The notes: generated by a model not told the origin, from the letters alone. A stretch of 64,000 bases of DNA from Algoriphagus limi (GCF_024919275.1 NZ_JANWGH010000001.1:744001-808000); one strand, 5' to 3'; positions 45,101 to 53,643 are shown, numbered from the stretch's first letter. A program made the numbers and translations.

Positions 45101-45581
45101 CATAGGAGTTCATAAATCTCCTAGTGTTTATGGTGCATTCCCTACTGATCCATATTCCCATACTCCAGCTAGTAAAGGTGCTCAGCAACCTGGAATGACT
45201 GGTCAGGTGAAAGAAGATATCATCTGTCGCTTTGGGGAATTGGGGGTGTTCATTGAAAATGGACAGCTTTCCTTCAAACCAATCATGCTAAAGAAATCAG
45301 AGTTTTTGAACAAAGGTCAAGTCTTCAATTATTTCAATGTGGAAGGAAAGGCTGTTCAAATTCCGGTTAATGAGAATTCTCTCTGCTTTACATTCTGTCA
45401 AGTTCCAATAGTGTATAAAATCGGTTCGAAAAATGGAATTGAAGCAAGCCTCGAAAATGGTAAAGAAATTCAGCAGAAAGGCAATTTGTTGCTTTCCAAA
45501 GAATTGAGCCAAAAGATCTTTGATCGAACCGGAGAGGTCCAGAAATTAATTGTCCATCTAGATAGTAGCTTCTTTCAATAA
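42126..45581 (+). CDS. Probable GH149/GH94-like beta-1,3-glucan phosphorylase
   Basis: 1151 residues from ATG 42126 (an in-frame ATG at 42093 gives a less likely 11-residue extension). No signal peptide, so cytosolic. An N-terminal beta-rich region contains DGIQNIMPYGV, as in GH94-type phosphorylases. The catalytic (alpha/alpha)6-like part holds TQRPEWNDANNALVG with Asp649 where GH94 enzymes have their proton-donor Asp (usually DWND). Length near 1150 fits GH149, whose known members phosphorolyse beta-1,3-glucan to glucose 1-phosphate. GH17 and GH3 neighbours support this. Also possible: GH161 or an uncharacterised GH94-clan family. Confidence 0.62.
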   Translation: MQEKITEHNNLNQVKLDSITIGSEDYLKITDSDQIPPFFMSIISPSNHWLFIGSNGGISAGRKDSESALFPYYTDDKILESSENTGSKTIIRVKKNGEIHIWEPFSIHYANLYTLKRNLYKNRFGNKILFEEENLDLNLTFQYQWSSSDRFGFVKTSKLFNSSNSKTDISILDGIQNIMPYGVGSALQGIRSNLVDAYKRNELEPESGIGIFALSAIIVDKAEPSEALKANIAWSLGLGDSKRLVSSSQLDAFRNGHNIEEETDIKARRGAYFVQADLELNSEETKEWMILADVNQNASQIRALAHKIKTEKDLVSLVKDDIELGTKELIKLNAAADGLQLTADWLKDTRHFANSMFNIMRGGIFDHNYQIEKADLISNIRNANKEVFSRQKNSLNSLPEQFPVSALKKLAEESNDPDFKRLCLEYLPLKFSRRHGDPSRPWNHFSINTKNEIDGSKVLDYAGNWRDIFQNWEALALSYPDFIEGMIFKFLNASTFDGYNPYRITKNGIDWERIEADDPWSYIGYWGDHQIIYLLKFLEFAENYNSGLLSKYFNEDVFVYANVPYKIKPYEDILKNPKDTIDFDHELDQTIQKRWSSLGADAALLTNQSGAIHRVNFIEKILASVLAKVSNFIPEGGIWMNTQRPEWNDANNALVGNGVSMVTLYYLRRFFDFFQKELRESPISEVKVSEELLEFFLETYHALQSHESLLSGKFSDKDRKTVLDSLGMPASKYRSKIYLNSFSSERKAVSIQDLKDFSALCLRYLEHTIKANKREDNLYHAYNLMTVENDDEVSVSYLSEMLEGQVAVLSSGYLTSEEVVSTLDSLRSSKLYREDQNSYLLYPNKELPGFLEKNNVPKADVIQSTLLTQLVEKGDKSIIEKDINGDFHFNGNFKNASDLATTLDSLDSVDYSVSQQEKKAILRTFEKVFNHKAFTGRSGTFYGYEGLGSIYWHMVSKLQLAVEECCVKAFKENASKVILDKLIAHYYEINEGIGVHKSPSVYGAFPTDPYSHTPASKGAQQPGMTGQVKEDIICRFGELGVFIENGQLSFKPIMLKKSEFLNKGQVFNYFNVEGKAVQIPVNENSLCFTFCQVPIVYKIGSKNGIEASLENGKEIQQKGNLLLSKELSQKIFDRTGEVQKLIVHLDSSFFQ

Positions 45582-45602
45582 GGAGGTTTTTCCATTTTTT
45601 CT

Positions 45603-47351
45603 ATGGCAAAAAAGTTTAATATCGATCTGGATTTAGAGCAAAAAGTGGATGCTTTGATTTCTCAGATGACTCTGGAAGAAAAAATCGGTCAAATGAGTCA
45701 GGTTCGTCACTTTGATGATATCAGCCCTGAGGATATCAAAACAAAGTATATCGGCTCTGTAATTCATACCCAAGGTCCCCTACCCGGTTCAAATGCTGAA
45801 GAATGGCAAGAGAAATTTGCCATGCTTCAAAAGCACGTATTATCTACTAGGCTTAAGATTCCTCTTCTATTCGGAGTGGATGCAGTTCATGGACAAAACA
45901 CTTATGAAGGAGCTACTATTTTCCCTCATAATATTGGTTTAGGAGCTACGGGAAATGATGAATTGGTAGAAAAAGCAGCAGCCATTACCGCTTTAGAATC
46001 TAAGGCTACGGGATTCAATTGGGTTTTTTCTCCCTGCGTTGCTATTCCCATGAATGAAAAATGGGGACGTGTTTATGAAGCATTTTCTGAATGTCCTGAT
46101 TTGACATCCCGGTTGGCAAAAGCCTCTGTCAAAGGACATCAAGGACATGGAGACACTGGAGTTATGGCTACTGCCAAACATTTTATTGGTGATGGAGCAA
46201 CGGATTTCGGTGTTGAAGGTGGTAATTGCTCTCTTTCCCGAGAGGAAGTTGTCGAACGTCTTATTCCTCCCTATCAAGCTGCTATAGAATCCGGTGTAGC
46301 ATCAATAATGGCTTCTTTTAATACACTGGACGGCATTCCTATGCATGCTCATAAAGCACTAATTACAGGACTTTTGAAGAACGAGCTTCAATTTGACGGG
46401 ATTGTAGTATCTGATTGGAAGGCTTATTCTCGTTTCGGTAGAAATGACATTATCAATGCTGGTATCGATATGGTAATGGCTGTTGATGGGGATTTGGATG
46501 ATTTTCAGGAAGGAGTAAAAAGTGCCGTTTTAGAAGGTGTCATCTCTGAAGATAGAATCAATGATGCTGTGCGAAGGATATTGAGGCAAAAATTTCGATT
46601 TGGTCTCTTTGATAATCCTTTTCCTGATAAAAGCCTAATTGGTAAAATAGGAATCCCTGAACATAGAGCTGTTGCGAGGCAGGCTGTTCGTGAATCCTTG
46701 GTGCTTTTAAAAAATGAAAATCAGGTTTTGCCTTTAAAGAAGAATTCCAAAATCGCTGTAGTCGGACCTTTTGCAAATAACTCCGGACTTCAGTCTGGCG
46801 GTTGGACGATCAACTGGCAAGGAAATACCGAAAGTTATCAAGGTGCTACCACCATCTTAGAAGGTATCCGAAAGTTTTCTTCTGGAGAAGTAATTTATGA
46901 TCAGGACGGAACGGCGGAAGTGGATGATGTGGATGTCGCTGTGATTGTAGTTGGTGAAAATCCCTATGCGGAGTTTTTCGGAGATATTGGGGGTGAGATG
47001 AACTTATTTCAGCTGACATTGACTGAAGAGCATCAGAAATACATATCTAATTACACCGAGAAAGGTATAAAGACGGTGGTTATTTTGATTTCAGGAAGGC
47101 CTTTAGTGATCACGGAGCAATTGGAACAAAGCGATGCTTTTGTTGCCGCTTGGCTTCCTGGATCAGAGGGAGATGGAATAGCAGAAGTCTTATTCGGACA
47201 ATTTGATTTCAAAGGTAAACTCCCTCATTCCTGGCCAAAAAGTGTGGAAGATTACCAAGGAAAATTTGGACCTAATTATTGGGATAATTCGATTGAACCG
47301 CTTTTTCCGTTTGGTTATGGTCTGAATTATCAAAAAAATACAAGCTCATAA
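45603..47351 (+). CDS. GH3 beta-glucosidase / beta-glucan exohydrolase without signal peptide
   Basis: 582 residues. GH3 N-terminal barrel (10-330) with catalytic nucleophile Asp271 in GIVVSDWKAY and KHFIGDGATDFGVEGG; C-terminal (alpha/beta)6 sandwich (370-580) with SGGWTINWQGNTES, very like the barley beta-glucan exohydrolase segment. The usual fibronectin-like third domain is absent. Starts MAKKFNIDLDLEQKV with no hydrophobic leader, so it is predicted cytosolic, unlike most Bacteroidota GH3 enzymes. Likely releases glucose from imported beta-1,3 oligosaccharides. 21 nt behind the phosphorylase gene. Confidence 0.9.
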   Translation: MAKKFNIDLDLEQKVDALISQMTLEEKIGQMSQVRHFDDISPEDIKTKYIGSVIHTQGPLPGSNAEEWQEKFAMLQKHVLSTRLKIPLLFGVDAVHGQNTYEGATIFPHNIGLGATGNDELVEKAAAITALESKATGFNWVFSPCVAIPMNEKWGRVYEAFSECPDLTSRLAKASVKGHQGHGDTGVMATAKHFIGDGATDFGVEGGNCSLSREEVVERLIPPYQAAIESGVASIMASFNTLDGIPMHAHKALITGLLKNELQFDGIVVSDWKAYSRFGRNDIINAGIDMVMAVDGDLDDFQEGVKSAVLEGVISEDRINDAVRRILRQKFRFGLFDNPFPDKSLIGKIGIPEHRAVARQAVRESLVLLKNENQVLPLKKNSKIAVVGPFANNSGLQSGGWTINWQGNTESYQGATTILEGIRKFSSGEVIYDQDGTAEVDDVDVAVIVVGENPYAEFFGDIGGEMNLFQLTLTEEHQKYISNYTEKGIKTVVILISGRPLVITEQLEQSDAFVAAWLPGSEGDGIAEVLFGQFDFKGKLPHSWPKSVEDYQGKFGPNYWDNSIEPLFPFGYGLNYQKNTSS

Positions 47352-47381
47352 ATTAGTCTAGTATACAAAAATGACATTACC

Positions 47382-48659
47382 ATGAATTTGAGGTACTTCA
47401 AATCAATATGCATCGGAATAGCTATAATGGTGGCTTTTTCATGCGCTAACAAAACAACGGAGAAGGAAACAAATAACTCAACAAATCAAAAAATAGTGAC
47501 TGCAAAAGAAATTTTAGGAAACTCAGCTTATCAGGCGATTTCATATGAGGGGTACAGAGCTAAATCAAGAGATATTCAGCCTAGTATACCTCAATTAAAA
47601 GAAGATTTGAGAATCTTATCCGCAATGGGTATCAAAATACTCCGGACCTACAATGTGCAGTTTGCCCACGCTTCTAATCTTCTTAAAGCAATTAGTGAAA
47701 TGAAGAGTGAAGATCCTGATTTTGAAATGTACGTGATGCTGGGAGCTTGGATTGATTGTAAGAATGCTTGGACTGACCAAGAACCTGATCATGATGTAGA
47801 AAGTGAGCAAAACGAAGGGGAAATCAATCGAGCTGTCGCTCTTGCCAATCAATATCCAGATATCGTGAAGGTCTTGGCAGTAGGTAACGAGGCAATGGTA
47901 AAATGGGCTACTAGTTACTACGTTCAGCCATCTGTTATCCTAAAATGGGTGAATTACCTACAAGACCTAAAGGCGAATGGCAAGCTTCCAAAAGATCTTT
48001 GGATTACGAGTTCGGATGATTTTTCCTCTTGGGGAGGTGGAGATCCTCTTTATCATACCGAGGACTTGGCCAAATTGGTGAAGGCTGTGGATTATATTTC
48101 CATGCATACCTACCCTTATCACAATACACACTACAATCCAGATTTTTGGAGAGTTCCTATAGAAGAATCAAAACTTTCTGAGATTGAAAAAGTGGATGCA
48201 GCAATGCTTCGAGCCTTGGATTTTGCAAAGGCTCAATATGATTCCGTCACCAATTACATGAAAAGCTTGGGTGTAAATAAGCCTGTTCATATAGGAGAAA
48301 CAGGATGGGCTTCTGTATCTGATGGTCTTTATGGACCAGATGGTTCTCATGCTACTGATGAATACAAACAAGCTCGCTATTATCAGTTGATGCGTGAATG
48401 GACCGATGAAGCAGGTATTTCCTGTTTCTTTTTTGAAGGATTCAACGAACCTTGGAAAGACGCGAATAACCCGATCGGATCGGAAAATCATTTTGGCTTG
48501 TTCACAGAGACCGGTCAGGCTAAATATGCAATGTGGGATTTAGTCGATCAGGGTGTTTTTGAAAATCTCACCCGAGATGGGAATCCAATTGATAAAACCT
48601 TTGATGGGGATAAAGAACGTCTCATGCAGGGAGTCATGGCACCTCCTGCTAAATATTAA
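47382..48659 (+). CDS. GH17-family lipoprotein
   Basis: 425 residues. Lipoprotein signal (IAIMVAFSC, Cys21) followed by a Thr/Asn/Glu-rich linker. The GH17 barrel runs from about 55: SYEGYRAKSRDIQPS, likely acid/base Glu170 in AVGNEAMVK and nucleophile Glu306 in HIGETGWAS. GH17 enzymes act on beta-1,3-glucans as endoglucanases or transglycosylases. Distinct from, and longer than, the two cytosolic-type GH17 domains downstream. Probably the exported depolymerase of the cluster. 30 nt after the GH3 gene. Confidence 0.88.
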   Translation: MNLRYFKSICIGIAIMVAFSCANKTTEKETNNSTNQKIVTAKEILGNSAYQAISYEGYRAKSRDIQPSIPQLKEDLRILSAMGIKILRTYNVQFAHASNLLKAISEMKSEDPDFEMYVMLGAWIDCKNAWTDQEPDHDVESEQNEGEINRAVALANQYPDIVKVLAVGNEAMVKWATSYYVQPSVILKWVNYLQDLKANGKLPKDLWITSSDDFSSWGGGDPLYHTEDLAKLVKAVDYISMHTYPYHNTHYNPDFWRVPIEESKLSEIEKVDAAMLRALDFAKAQYDSVTNYMKSLGVNKPVHIGETGWASVSDGLYGPDGSHATDEYKQARYYQLMREWTDEAGISCFFFEGFNEPWKDANNPIGSENHFGLFTETGQAKYAMWDLVDQGVFENLTRDGNPIDKTFDGDKERLMQGVMAPPAKY

Positions 48660-48702
48660 CCAAAAAATAATCAATGCTTTTTACCATTAACCCTTAATAA
48701 CC

Positions 48703-51051
48703 ATGTCAACCACCTCGAAAAAAGTACCCATGGGCCAAAAAATTGCCTTCGGAGTGGGTATGCTAGCAAATCAAATGTTCCCCGCATCTCTAGGGATATT
48801 CATGGTTGTGCTAGTGCAAAACCTAGGCTTTCCAGGATGGATGTGGGGAATTGTCTATTTCCTCCCTCGTGTCCTTGATGCAGTAACAGACCCTATTATG
48901 GGTTTCATCTCAGATAACACAAAATCTGTTTGGGGAAGACGAAGGCAATATGTTCTACTAGGTGCGATTTTGATGGGTGTGGCTTTTTCCGTGATGTGGC
49001 AGCTTTATGGAGAAAATAGCGTGAATTATAACTTCACTTACTTTCTATTAATGTCTTTCGCATTTTATATAGGGCTCACCATATTTAGTGTTCCTTATGT
49101 AGCCATGGGCTATGAAATGAGTGAGGATTTCCATGAACGTACCCAAATTATGGCAATTGCTCAATGGATTGGTCAGTGGGCTTGGGTAATTGCACCTTGG
49201 TTTTGGGTGATCATGTACGAGCCAAGTTGGTTCCCAAATCCAGAATCAGCGACCCGAGAACTTGCCATTTGGGTTGGGGTGATTTTTGCGATTTGTGCTA
49301 TGGTTCCAGCTATTTTTATTCCTAGTAAATCCACAAAAAATGAGAATTTTTCCCCTCTTACTTTTAATGCTATTGGAGATAGCTTAAGCCAAATTGTTAG
49401 AGGCTTTAAAGAAGCATTTTCTCTAAAGCCTTTCCGTAAACTTTGTATTTCCACATTTTTCATATTCAACGCCTTTAATACGGTAGCTGGATTTGTCTTC
49501 TTCATTGTTGTATGGTACCTGTTTAATGGCGATGCGGGCGCTGCTGGTTATTGGACTCCTATATTTGGAAGTGTGGGTGCTTTGGTTACCACCTTTATTG
49601 TGATTCCTATTGTAGCCTGGATGTCCAAAAAAATCGGGAAGAAAAATGCCTTTATGGTGTCACAGGGGATTGCTTTGATTGGTTATACTTCTTTGTGGTT
49701 CCTTTTCGTTCCCGGGAAACCTTGGATGTTTATCTTCTCACTTCCTTTTCACTCTTTCGGTATAGGTAGCCTTTTTGTGTTGATGATGTCCATGACTGCG
49801 GATGTGATCGATTTGGATGAATTAAACTACGGCAAACGAAGAGAAGGGGTATTCGGTGCTATTTATTGGTATATGGTCAAATTCGGATTTGCCATTGCCG
49901 GTGGTTTGAGTGGGGTGATTTTGACGGTTGTTGGCTTCGATGGAAATGCCGCTGTCCAACCGGAAGGAGCTGTTACTGGATTGAGGTTGTTCTTTTCAGG
50001 TTTACCCATGTTGGGTACTATAGTCGCTATGTACTTAATGCATGACTACGATGTAGATGAAGCAAGAGCAAATGAAATTCGGGAAGAATTAAAGAAACGA
50101 AAAGCAGAAAAGGATAAACCTGAAATTGCTTACACTGGATATCAAATAGAAAAAATCTTTACGCTCACAGAAAGGGAAAAGCAAGAAGTAGCGAATCTCA
50201 AGCATGAATACGGGAATAAATCAATTTCTGATTTGAAAAACCAATTTGCACAGGTTCTTAATGAAGGGTTTCATGGCATGTGCTTTAGCCCATACCTAGA
50301 AGGACAGAATATTGGTGATACACTTTCCGAAGATCAGATAAGACGAAGAATGGAAATCATCGCACCGCATACGCAATGGGTACGCTCTTTCTCTTGTACA
50401 GATGGAAATGAATTGATTCCAAAGATTGCACGAGAAAAAGGCTTGAAAACCATGGTAGGTGCTTGGTTAGGTACTGATAAAATCAAAAACGAAGCAGAAA
50501 TAGCACAGCTTGTTGAATTGGCAAAAGAAGGGCTCGTAGACATAGCTGTTGTTGGTAATGAGGTATTACTTCGAAATGAACTCACAGAGCAGGAAGTCAT
50601 CGATTATCTTCAACAAGTAAAAGAAGCATTGCCAACGTTACCCGTAAGTTATGTCGATACCTATTTCCAACTTTCGCAACGACCTGAATTAATCAAAATT
50701 TGTGATTTAGTCTTAGCTAACTGCTATCCTTTCTGGGAAGGTTGCGATATCGATCAAGCTCCTATTTATTTGCAAAAAATGTATGAAATGGTTAAGGCTG
50801 CTGCTGGTGGAAAAGAAGTCATCATCACAGAGACGGGATGGCCGGATTCAGGAGAAGGAATGCAAGAAGCAAAAGCTTCTCCTAAGAATGCCATGCAATA
50901 CCTAATTGCCACCAATAAATGGGCAAAAAATGAAGGAATTGGATTGTTCAATTTCTCCTCATTTGATGAGCCATGGAAAGTACACCATGAAGGTGAAGTT
51001 GGTCAGAGCTGGGGTATTTGGGATAAAAACGAAACCTTAAAATATAAATAA
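48703..51051 (+). CDS. GPH-type sugar symporter fused to a GH17 domain
   Basis: 782 residues in one uninterrupted frame. Residues 1 to about 460 are an MFS/GPH (MelB-like) cation-sugar symporter with about 12 helices and the loop DAVTDPIMGFISDN (59-72). After a charged linker (EELKKRKAEKDKPE, about 465-480) follows a GH17 domain (about 520-782) with acid/base Glu620 in VVGNEVLLR and nucleophile Glu710 in ITETGWPDSGE. GPH transporters have a cytosolic C-terminus, so the glucanase would face the cytosol and act on incoming oligosaccharide. The next gene is a free copy of the same domain. Confidence 0.9.
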   Translation: MSTTSKKVPMGQKIAFGVGMLANQMFPASLGIFMVVLVQNLGFPGWMWGIVYFLPRVLDAVTDPIMGFISDNTKSVWGRRRQYVLLGAILMGVAFSVMWQLYGENSVNYNFTYFLLMSFAFYIGLTIFSVPYVAMGYEMSEDFHERTQIMAIAQWIGQWAWVIAPWFWVIMYEPSWFPNPESATRELAIWVGVIFAICAMVPAIFIPSKSTKNENFSPLTFNAIGDSLSQIVRGFKEAFSLKPFRKLCISTFFIFNAFNTVAGFVFFIVVWYLFNGDAGAAGYWTPIFGSVGALVTTFIVIPIVAWMSKKIGKKNAFMVSQGIALIGYTSLWFLFVPGKPWMFIFSLPFHSFGIGSLFVLMMSMTADVIDLDELNYGKRREGVFGAIYWYMVKFGFAIAGGLSGVILTVVGFDGNAAVQPEGAVTGLRLFFSGLPMLGTIVAMYLMHDYDVDEARANEIREELKKRKAEKDKPEIAYTGYQIEKIFTLTEREKQEVANLKHEYGNKSISDLKNQFAQVLNEGFHGMCFSPYLEGQNIGDTLSEDQIRRRMEIIAPHTQWVRSFSCTDGNELIPKIAREKGLKTMVGAWLGTDKIKNEAEIAQLVELAKEGLVDIAVVGNEVLLRNELTEQEVIDYLQQVKEALPTLPVSYVDTYFQLSQRPELIKICDLVLANCYPFWEGCDIDQAPIYLQKMYEMVKAAAGGKEVIITETGWPDSGEGMQEAKASPKNAMQYLIATNKWAKNEGIGLFNFSSFDEPWKVHHEGEVGQSWGIWDKNETLKYK

Positions 51052-51052
51052 A

Positions 51053-51937
51053 ATGTCTTTTAACGCTGACAAAGTTTTGTCACTTGCAGGAAAAAACCTG
51101 CAGGGATTATCCTATCAGGAATTATCAGAAACATTTAATGAATTGCTTCAATCTGGAATGCATGGTCTCTGTTTCAGTCCTTATGTGGAAGGACAGCAGC
51201 CAGGTGATACATTGACCGAAGAGCAGGTTCGAAGAAGATTAGAAATCATCCGTCCATATACGAACTGGGTTCGGTCATTTTCCTGTACAGAGGGAAATGA
51301 ATTGATTCCTATGATCGCGAAAGAAATGGGAATGAAGACCTTGGTGGGAGCATGGCTTGGAAAGGATGACGAAATAAATCAAGAAGAAGTTAAAGGCTTG
51401 ATTAAGCTTGCCAAGGAAGGTTATGTAGATATTGCAGCGGTAGGTAATGAGGTAATGTACCGAAAAGACCTTACTGAAGACCAGCTCCTCGATTTCATCG
51501 AGATGGTCAAAAAGGAATTACCCAAAGTACCTGTTGGCTATGTGGATGCATACTATGAATTTGAGCTAAAGCCTCGTATCACCGATGCCTGTGATGTAAT
51601 CTTGGCCAACTGTTACCCTTATTGGGAAGGCTGTGTTTTGGAGTATTCCTTATTGTATATCAAGGACATGTACAATCGCGCTTTGAGAGCTGGAAATGGC
51701 AAAAAAGTAATTATTACAGAAACAGGTTGGCCAAGTCAGGGAACTCCACTTTATGGAGCTATTCCTTCTGATGAAAATTTCATGAAGTATTTCATCAATA
51801 TCCAAACTTGGTCCAAACTGGATTCAGTAGATATTTTCTATTTCTCATCATTTGATGAATCCTGGAAAGTAGGCGCAGAAGGTGATGTTGGCGCTTATTG
51901 GGGGATTTGGGATAAGGATGAAAAATTGAAGTATTGA
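51053..51937 (+). CDS. Cytosolic GH17 protein, paralogue of the transporter-fused domain
   Basis: 294 residues, no signal peptide. Close match throughout to the C-terminal domain of the preceding fusion (HGLCFSPYVEGQQPGDTL against HGMCFSPYLEGQNIGDTL; both end SWKV/PWKV and WGIWDK). Catalytic pair Glu133 in VGNEVMYR and Glu223 in ITETGWPSQG. It starts 1 nt after the fusion stop, so the two are co-translated and probably arose by tandem duplication. Last gene of the cluster before a strong terminator. Confidence 0.9.
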   Translation: MSFNADKVLSLAGKNLQGLSYQELSETFNELLQSGMHGLCFSPYVEGQQPGDTLTEEQVRRRLEIIRPYTNWVRSFSCTEGNELIPMIAKEMGMKTLVGAWLGKDDEINQEEVKGLIKLAKEGYVDIAAVGNEVMYRKDLTEDQLLDFIEMVKKELPKVPVGYVDAYYEFELKPRITDACDVILANCYPYWEGCVLEYSLLYIKDMYNRALRAGNGKKVIITETGWPSQGTPLYGAIPSDENFMKYFINIQTWSKLDSVDIFYFSSFDESWKVGAEGDVGAYWGIWDKDEKLKY

Positions 51938-51955
51938 AAGTTTTAAATCACAATG

Positions 51956-51984
51956 AGCCAATCGAATTCGATTGGCTTTTTTTT
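51956..51984 (+). terminator. Terminator of the glucan cluster
   Basis: AGCCAATCG (51956-51964) pairs perfectly with CGATTGGCT (51969-51977) across AATT, followed by eight T's. It marks the end of the run from 40745. Confidence 0.93.
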
Positions 51985-52002
51985 AGAATAAAAGCCAAGA
52001 AC

Positions 52003-52485
52003 TCAATTAAAATCCTTAAGCTCTTCTAATTTGAACTGAAAATCTGCCTGAAGGTCCACATGTAAACTCTCAAGAATCCTCTGAGCTTTTCCAATTTGGA
52101 TGTTAAAAAGGTTAGTAATTACGGGATGACGAAAATCCAAAAAACCGTGATCTTTTAATTTTTCGCAGAAATATAAAATCAGTTCCACTTGATCAGCTTT
52201 GTTTTTACTCAGCTTTAGTGCTTTGTTTAACTTTCTTCGAATGGCTTGAGCCGATTTTTTTGTATAGTAATAATTCCCTGTATTTACAGAATCGAATGCT
52301 TCATCCAATTCTTCTTTTACAGAGTCTACAAAGAGACGTGGATCAAACTTTTCATTCATTTTGAAGTAGAGATAAGCTTTATTATCCCTACTTAATTTGG
52401 AGAGATCTGTAATCAATGATATCAACTCTTTTTCAGAGAGAAAGCTTAATTCTTTTTTAAGTTCTGCCAAACTTGGAATCTGCAT
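52003..52485 (-). CDS. Unknown helical protein, possibly DUF6155-like
   Basis: 160 residues, charged and almost entirely alpha-helical, without signal or membrane segment (starts MQIPSLAELKKELSFLSEKEL; ends LQADFQFKLEELKDF). It resembles small Bacteroidota proteins of the DUF6155 kind by its N-terminal pattern, but this is a weak memory-based match. It lies 11 nt downstream of the DUF819 permease gene, so belongs to the M20-DUF819 operon. No function can be proposed. Confidence 0.65.
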   Translation of the reverse strand: MQIPSLAELKKELSFLSEKELISLITDLSKLSRDNKAYLYFKMNEKFDPRLFVDSVKEELDEAFDSVNTGNYYYTKKSAQAIRRKLNKALKLSKNKADQVELILYFCEKLKDHGFLDFRHPVITNLFNIQIGKAQRILESLHVDLQADFQFKLEELKDFN

Positions 52486-52496
52486 GGAAAAGGTTT

Positions 52497-53642
52497 TTAA
52501 AGCAATTGAAATAGATAAATGTTAAGCATTCCCCAGGCTGTACCGGTAACCATGCTTAATATAGCCAGTAAAACCGCATGAGGCATCAAATCCTTTCGAT
52601 AGGCAGCTGTTACGGCTGGAGCAGTTGAAATACCTCCCAAATTAGCCATTGATGCGATTGGAGCCCAAATCAAATTTAGGTTCAGGACTTTAGATACGAT
52701 AAGCATTCCTAAAAAATGCAAGATCAGCCAACAAATTACGATTCCCACAAAAGTCCAAGGCAAAGTTAAATTGCTGAAATCAAGCTTTAATCCCAAAATA
52801 GCCATCACTAGAATAATCCCAATTCCTCCTAACTTAAGTGAGTATTTGGTGTTCCAAATGGGAATAAAATTGCCCAAGGCTAATCCAATTAGAGATAGCA
52901 CAATTACGGTATTCAGAAAAGATAGCTCTAAATAAAACGTAAGAAGGGCAATTCCAGCAAAAATTAAGATGATGAATAAAGGGCGAATCTTTGTTCCAGT
53001 TTGTTTCGTGGGATCGGCGTTTAGATTTTCAGGAAGTTTATCATTGATTCCAAAAAGTAGGCTTAACCTCTCCCCTTTTTTGATAAACTGGAACATTAGA
53101 ATGGTCCAAATATTCACCAAAATATTGTCTAAGACTAGAACAGATAGAAATAGATTTTCTGGTGTTTCGGCTAACTCTTTTAGAATTAACTGGGAGGTGC
53201 TCCCTCCAATCCAACCGCCAACTATGGGAACTAATCCCTTCCAATAGGAATCCCCAATAAACATGGCTTCCGACTGTGGAGAAATTGCTCCAGAAATAAG
53301 GACCAATAGCACCGGTAGTGTTGCGATGATTAAACTTCCTGCTATAAATAAAATTAATGGTCTCCATCCTACAATTGTCAACTGTTTGATTGGTAAAGAA
53401 GACATCACAGCAAGCAAGGTAATTGGTATTATAGCATTCCTGCTCCAATTGTGAACTTCCACTTGAGACAAGTCCCATTGAAACGCGTGGGTAAAAGCAG
53501 CAGGAATGACATAAGCGAATAGAATTGCCGGAAACCAGTTTAATATCCCTTGAATAATCCTATTGTTTATAGTGTTGATTTTCAATACTATAAAAACTGT
53601 CACTGAAACTAGCAAAATAGAAATTATCTCTTGCGAATTCAT
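52497..53642 (-). CDS. DUF819 family membrane protein
   Basis: 381 residues with about 11 hydrophobic segments. The stretch GLVPIVGGWIGGSTSQLILKE and the C-terminal MANLGGISTAPAVTAAYRK are hallmark DUF819 (YjcL-like) features and resemble pore motifs of secondary transporters. Substrate unknown. It starts 1 nt after the stop of the M20 peptidase gene; such pairings suggest transport of a peptide or amino-acid product, but this is inference. Confidence 0.85.
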   Translation of the reverse strand: MNSQEIISILLVSVTVFIVLKINTINNRIIQGILNWFPAILFAYVIPAAFTHAFQWDLSQVEVHNWSRNAIIPITLLAVMSSLPIKQLTIVGWRPLILFIAGSLIIATLPVLLVLISGAISPQSEAMFIGDSYWKGLVPIVGGWIGGSTSQLILKELAETPENLFLSVLVLDNILVNIWTILMFQFIKKGERLSLLFGINDKLPENLNADPTKQTGTKIRPLFIILIFAGIALLTFYLELSFLNTVIVLSLIGLALGNFIPIWNTKYSLKLGGIGIILVMAILGLKLDFSNLTLPWTFVGIVICWLILHFLGMLIVSKVLNLNLIWAPIASMANLGGISTAPAVTAAYRKDLMPHAVLLAILSMVTGTAWGMLNIYLFQLL

Positions 53643-53643
53643 T

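Noticed and set aside
40745..51937. Conventional polysaccharide utilisation locus with SusC/SusD
   Set aside because: No TonB-dependent SusC or SusD gene occurs in or beside the cluster within the window.
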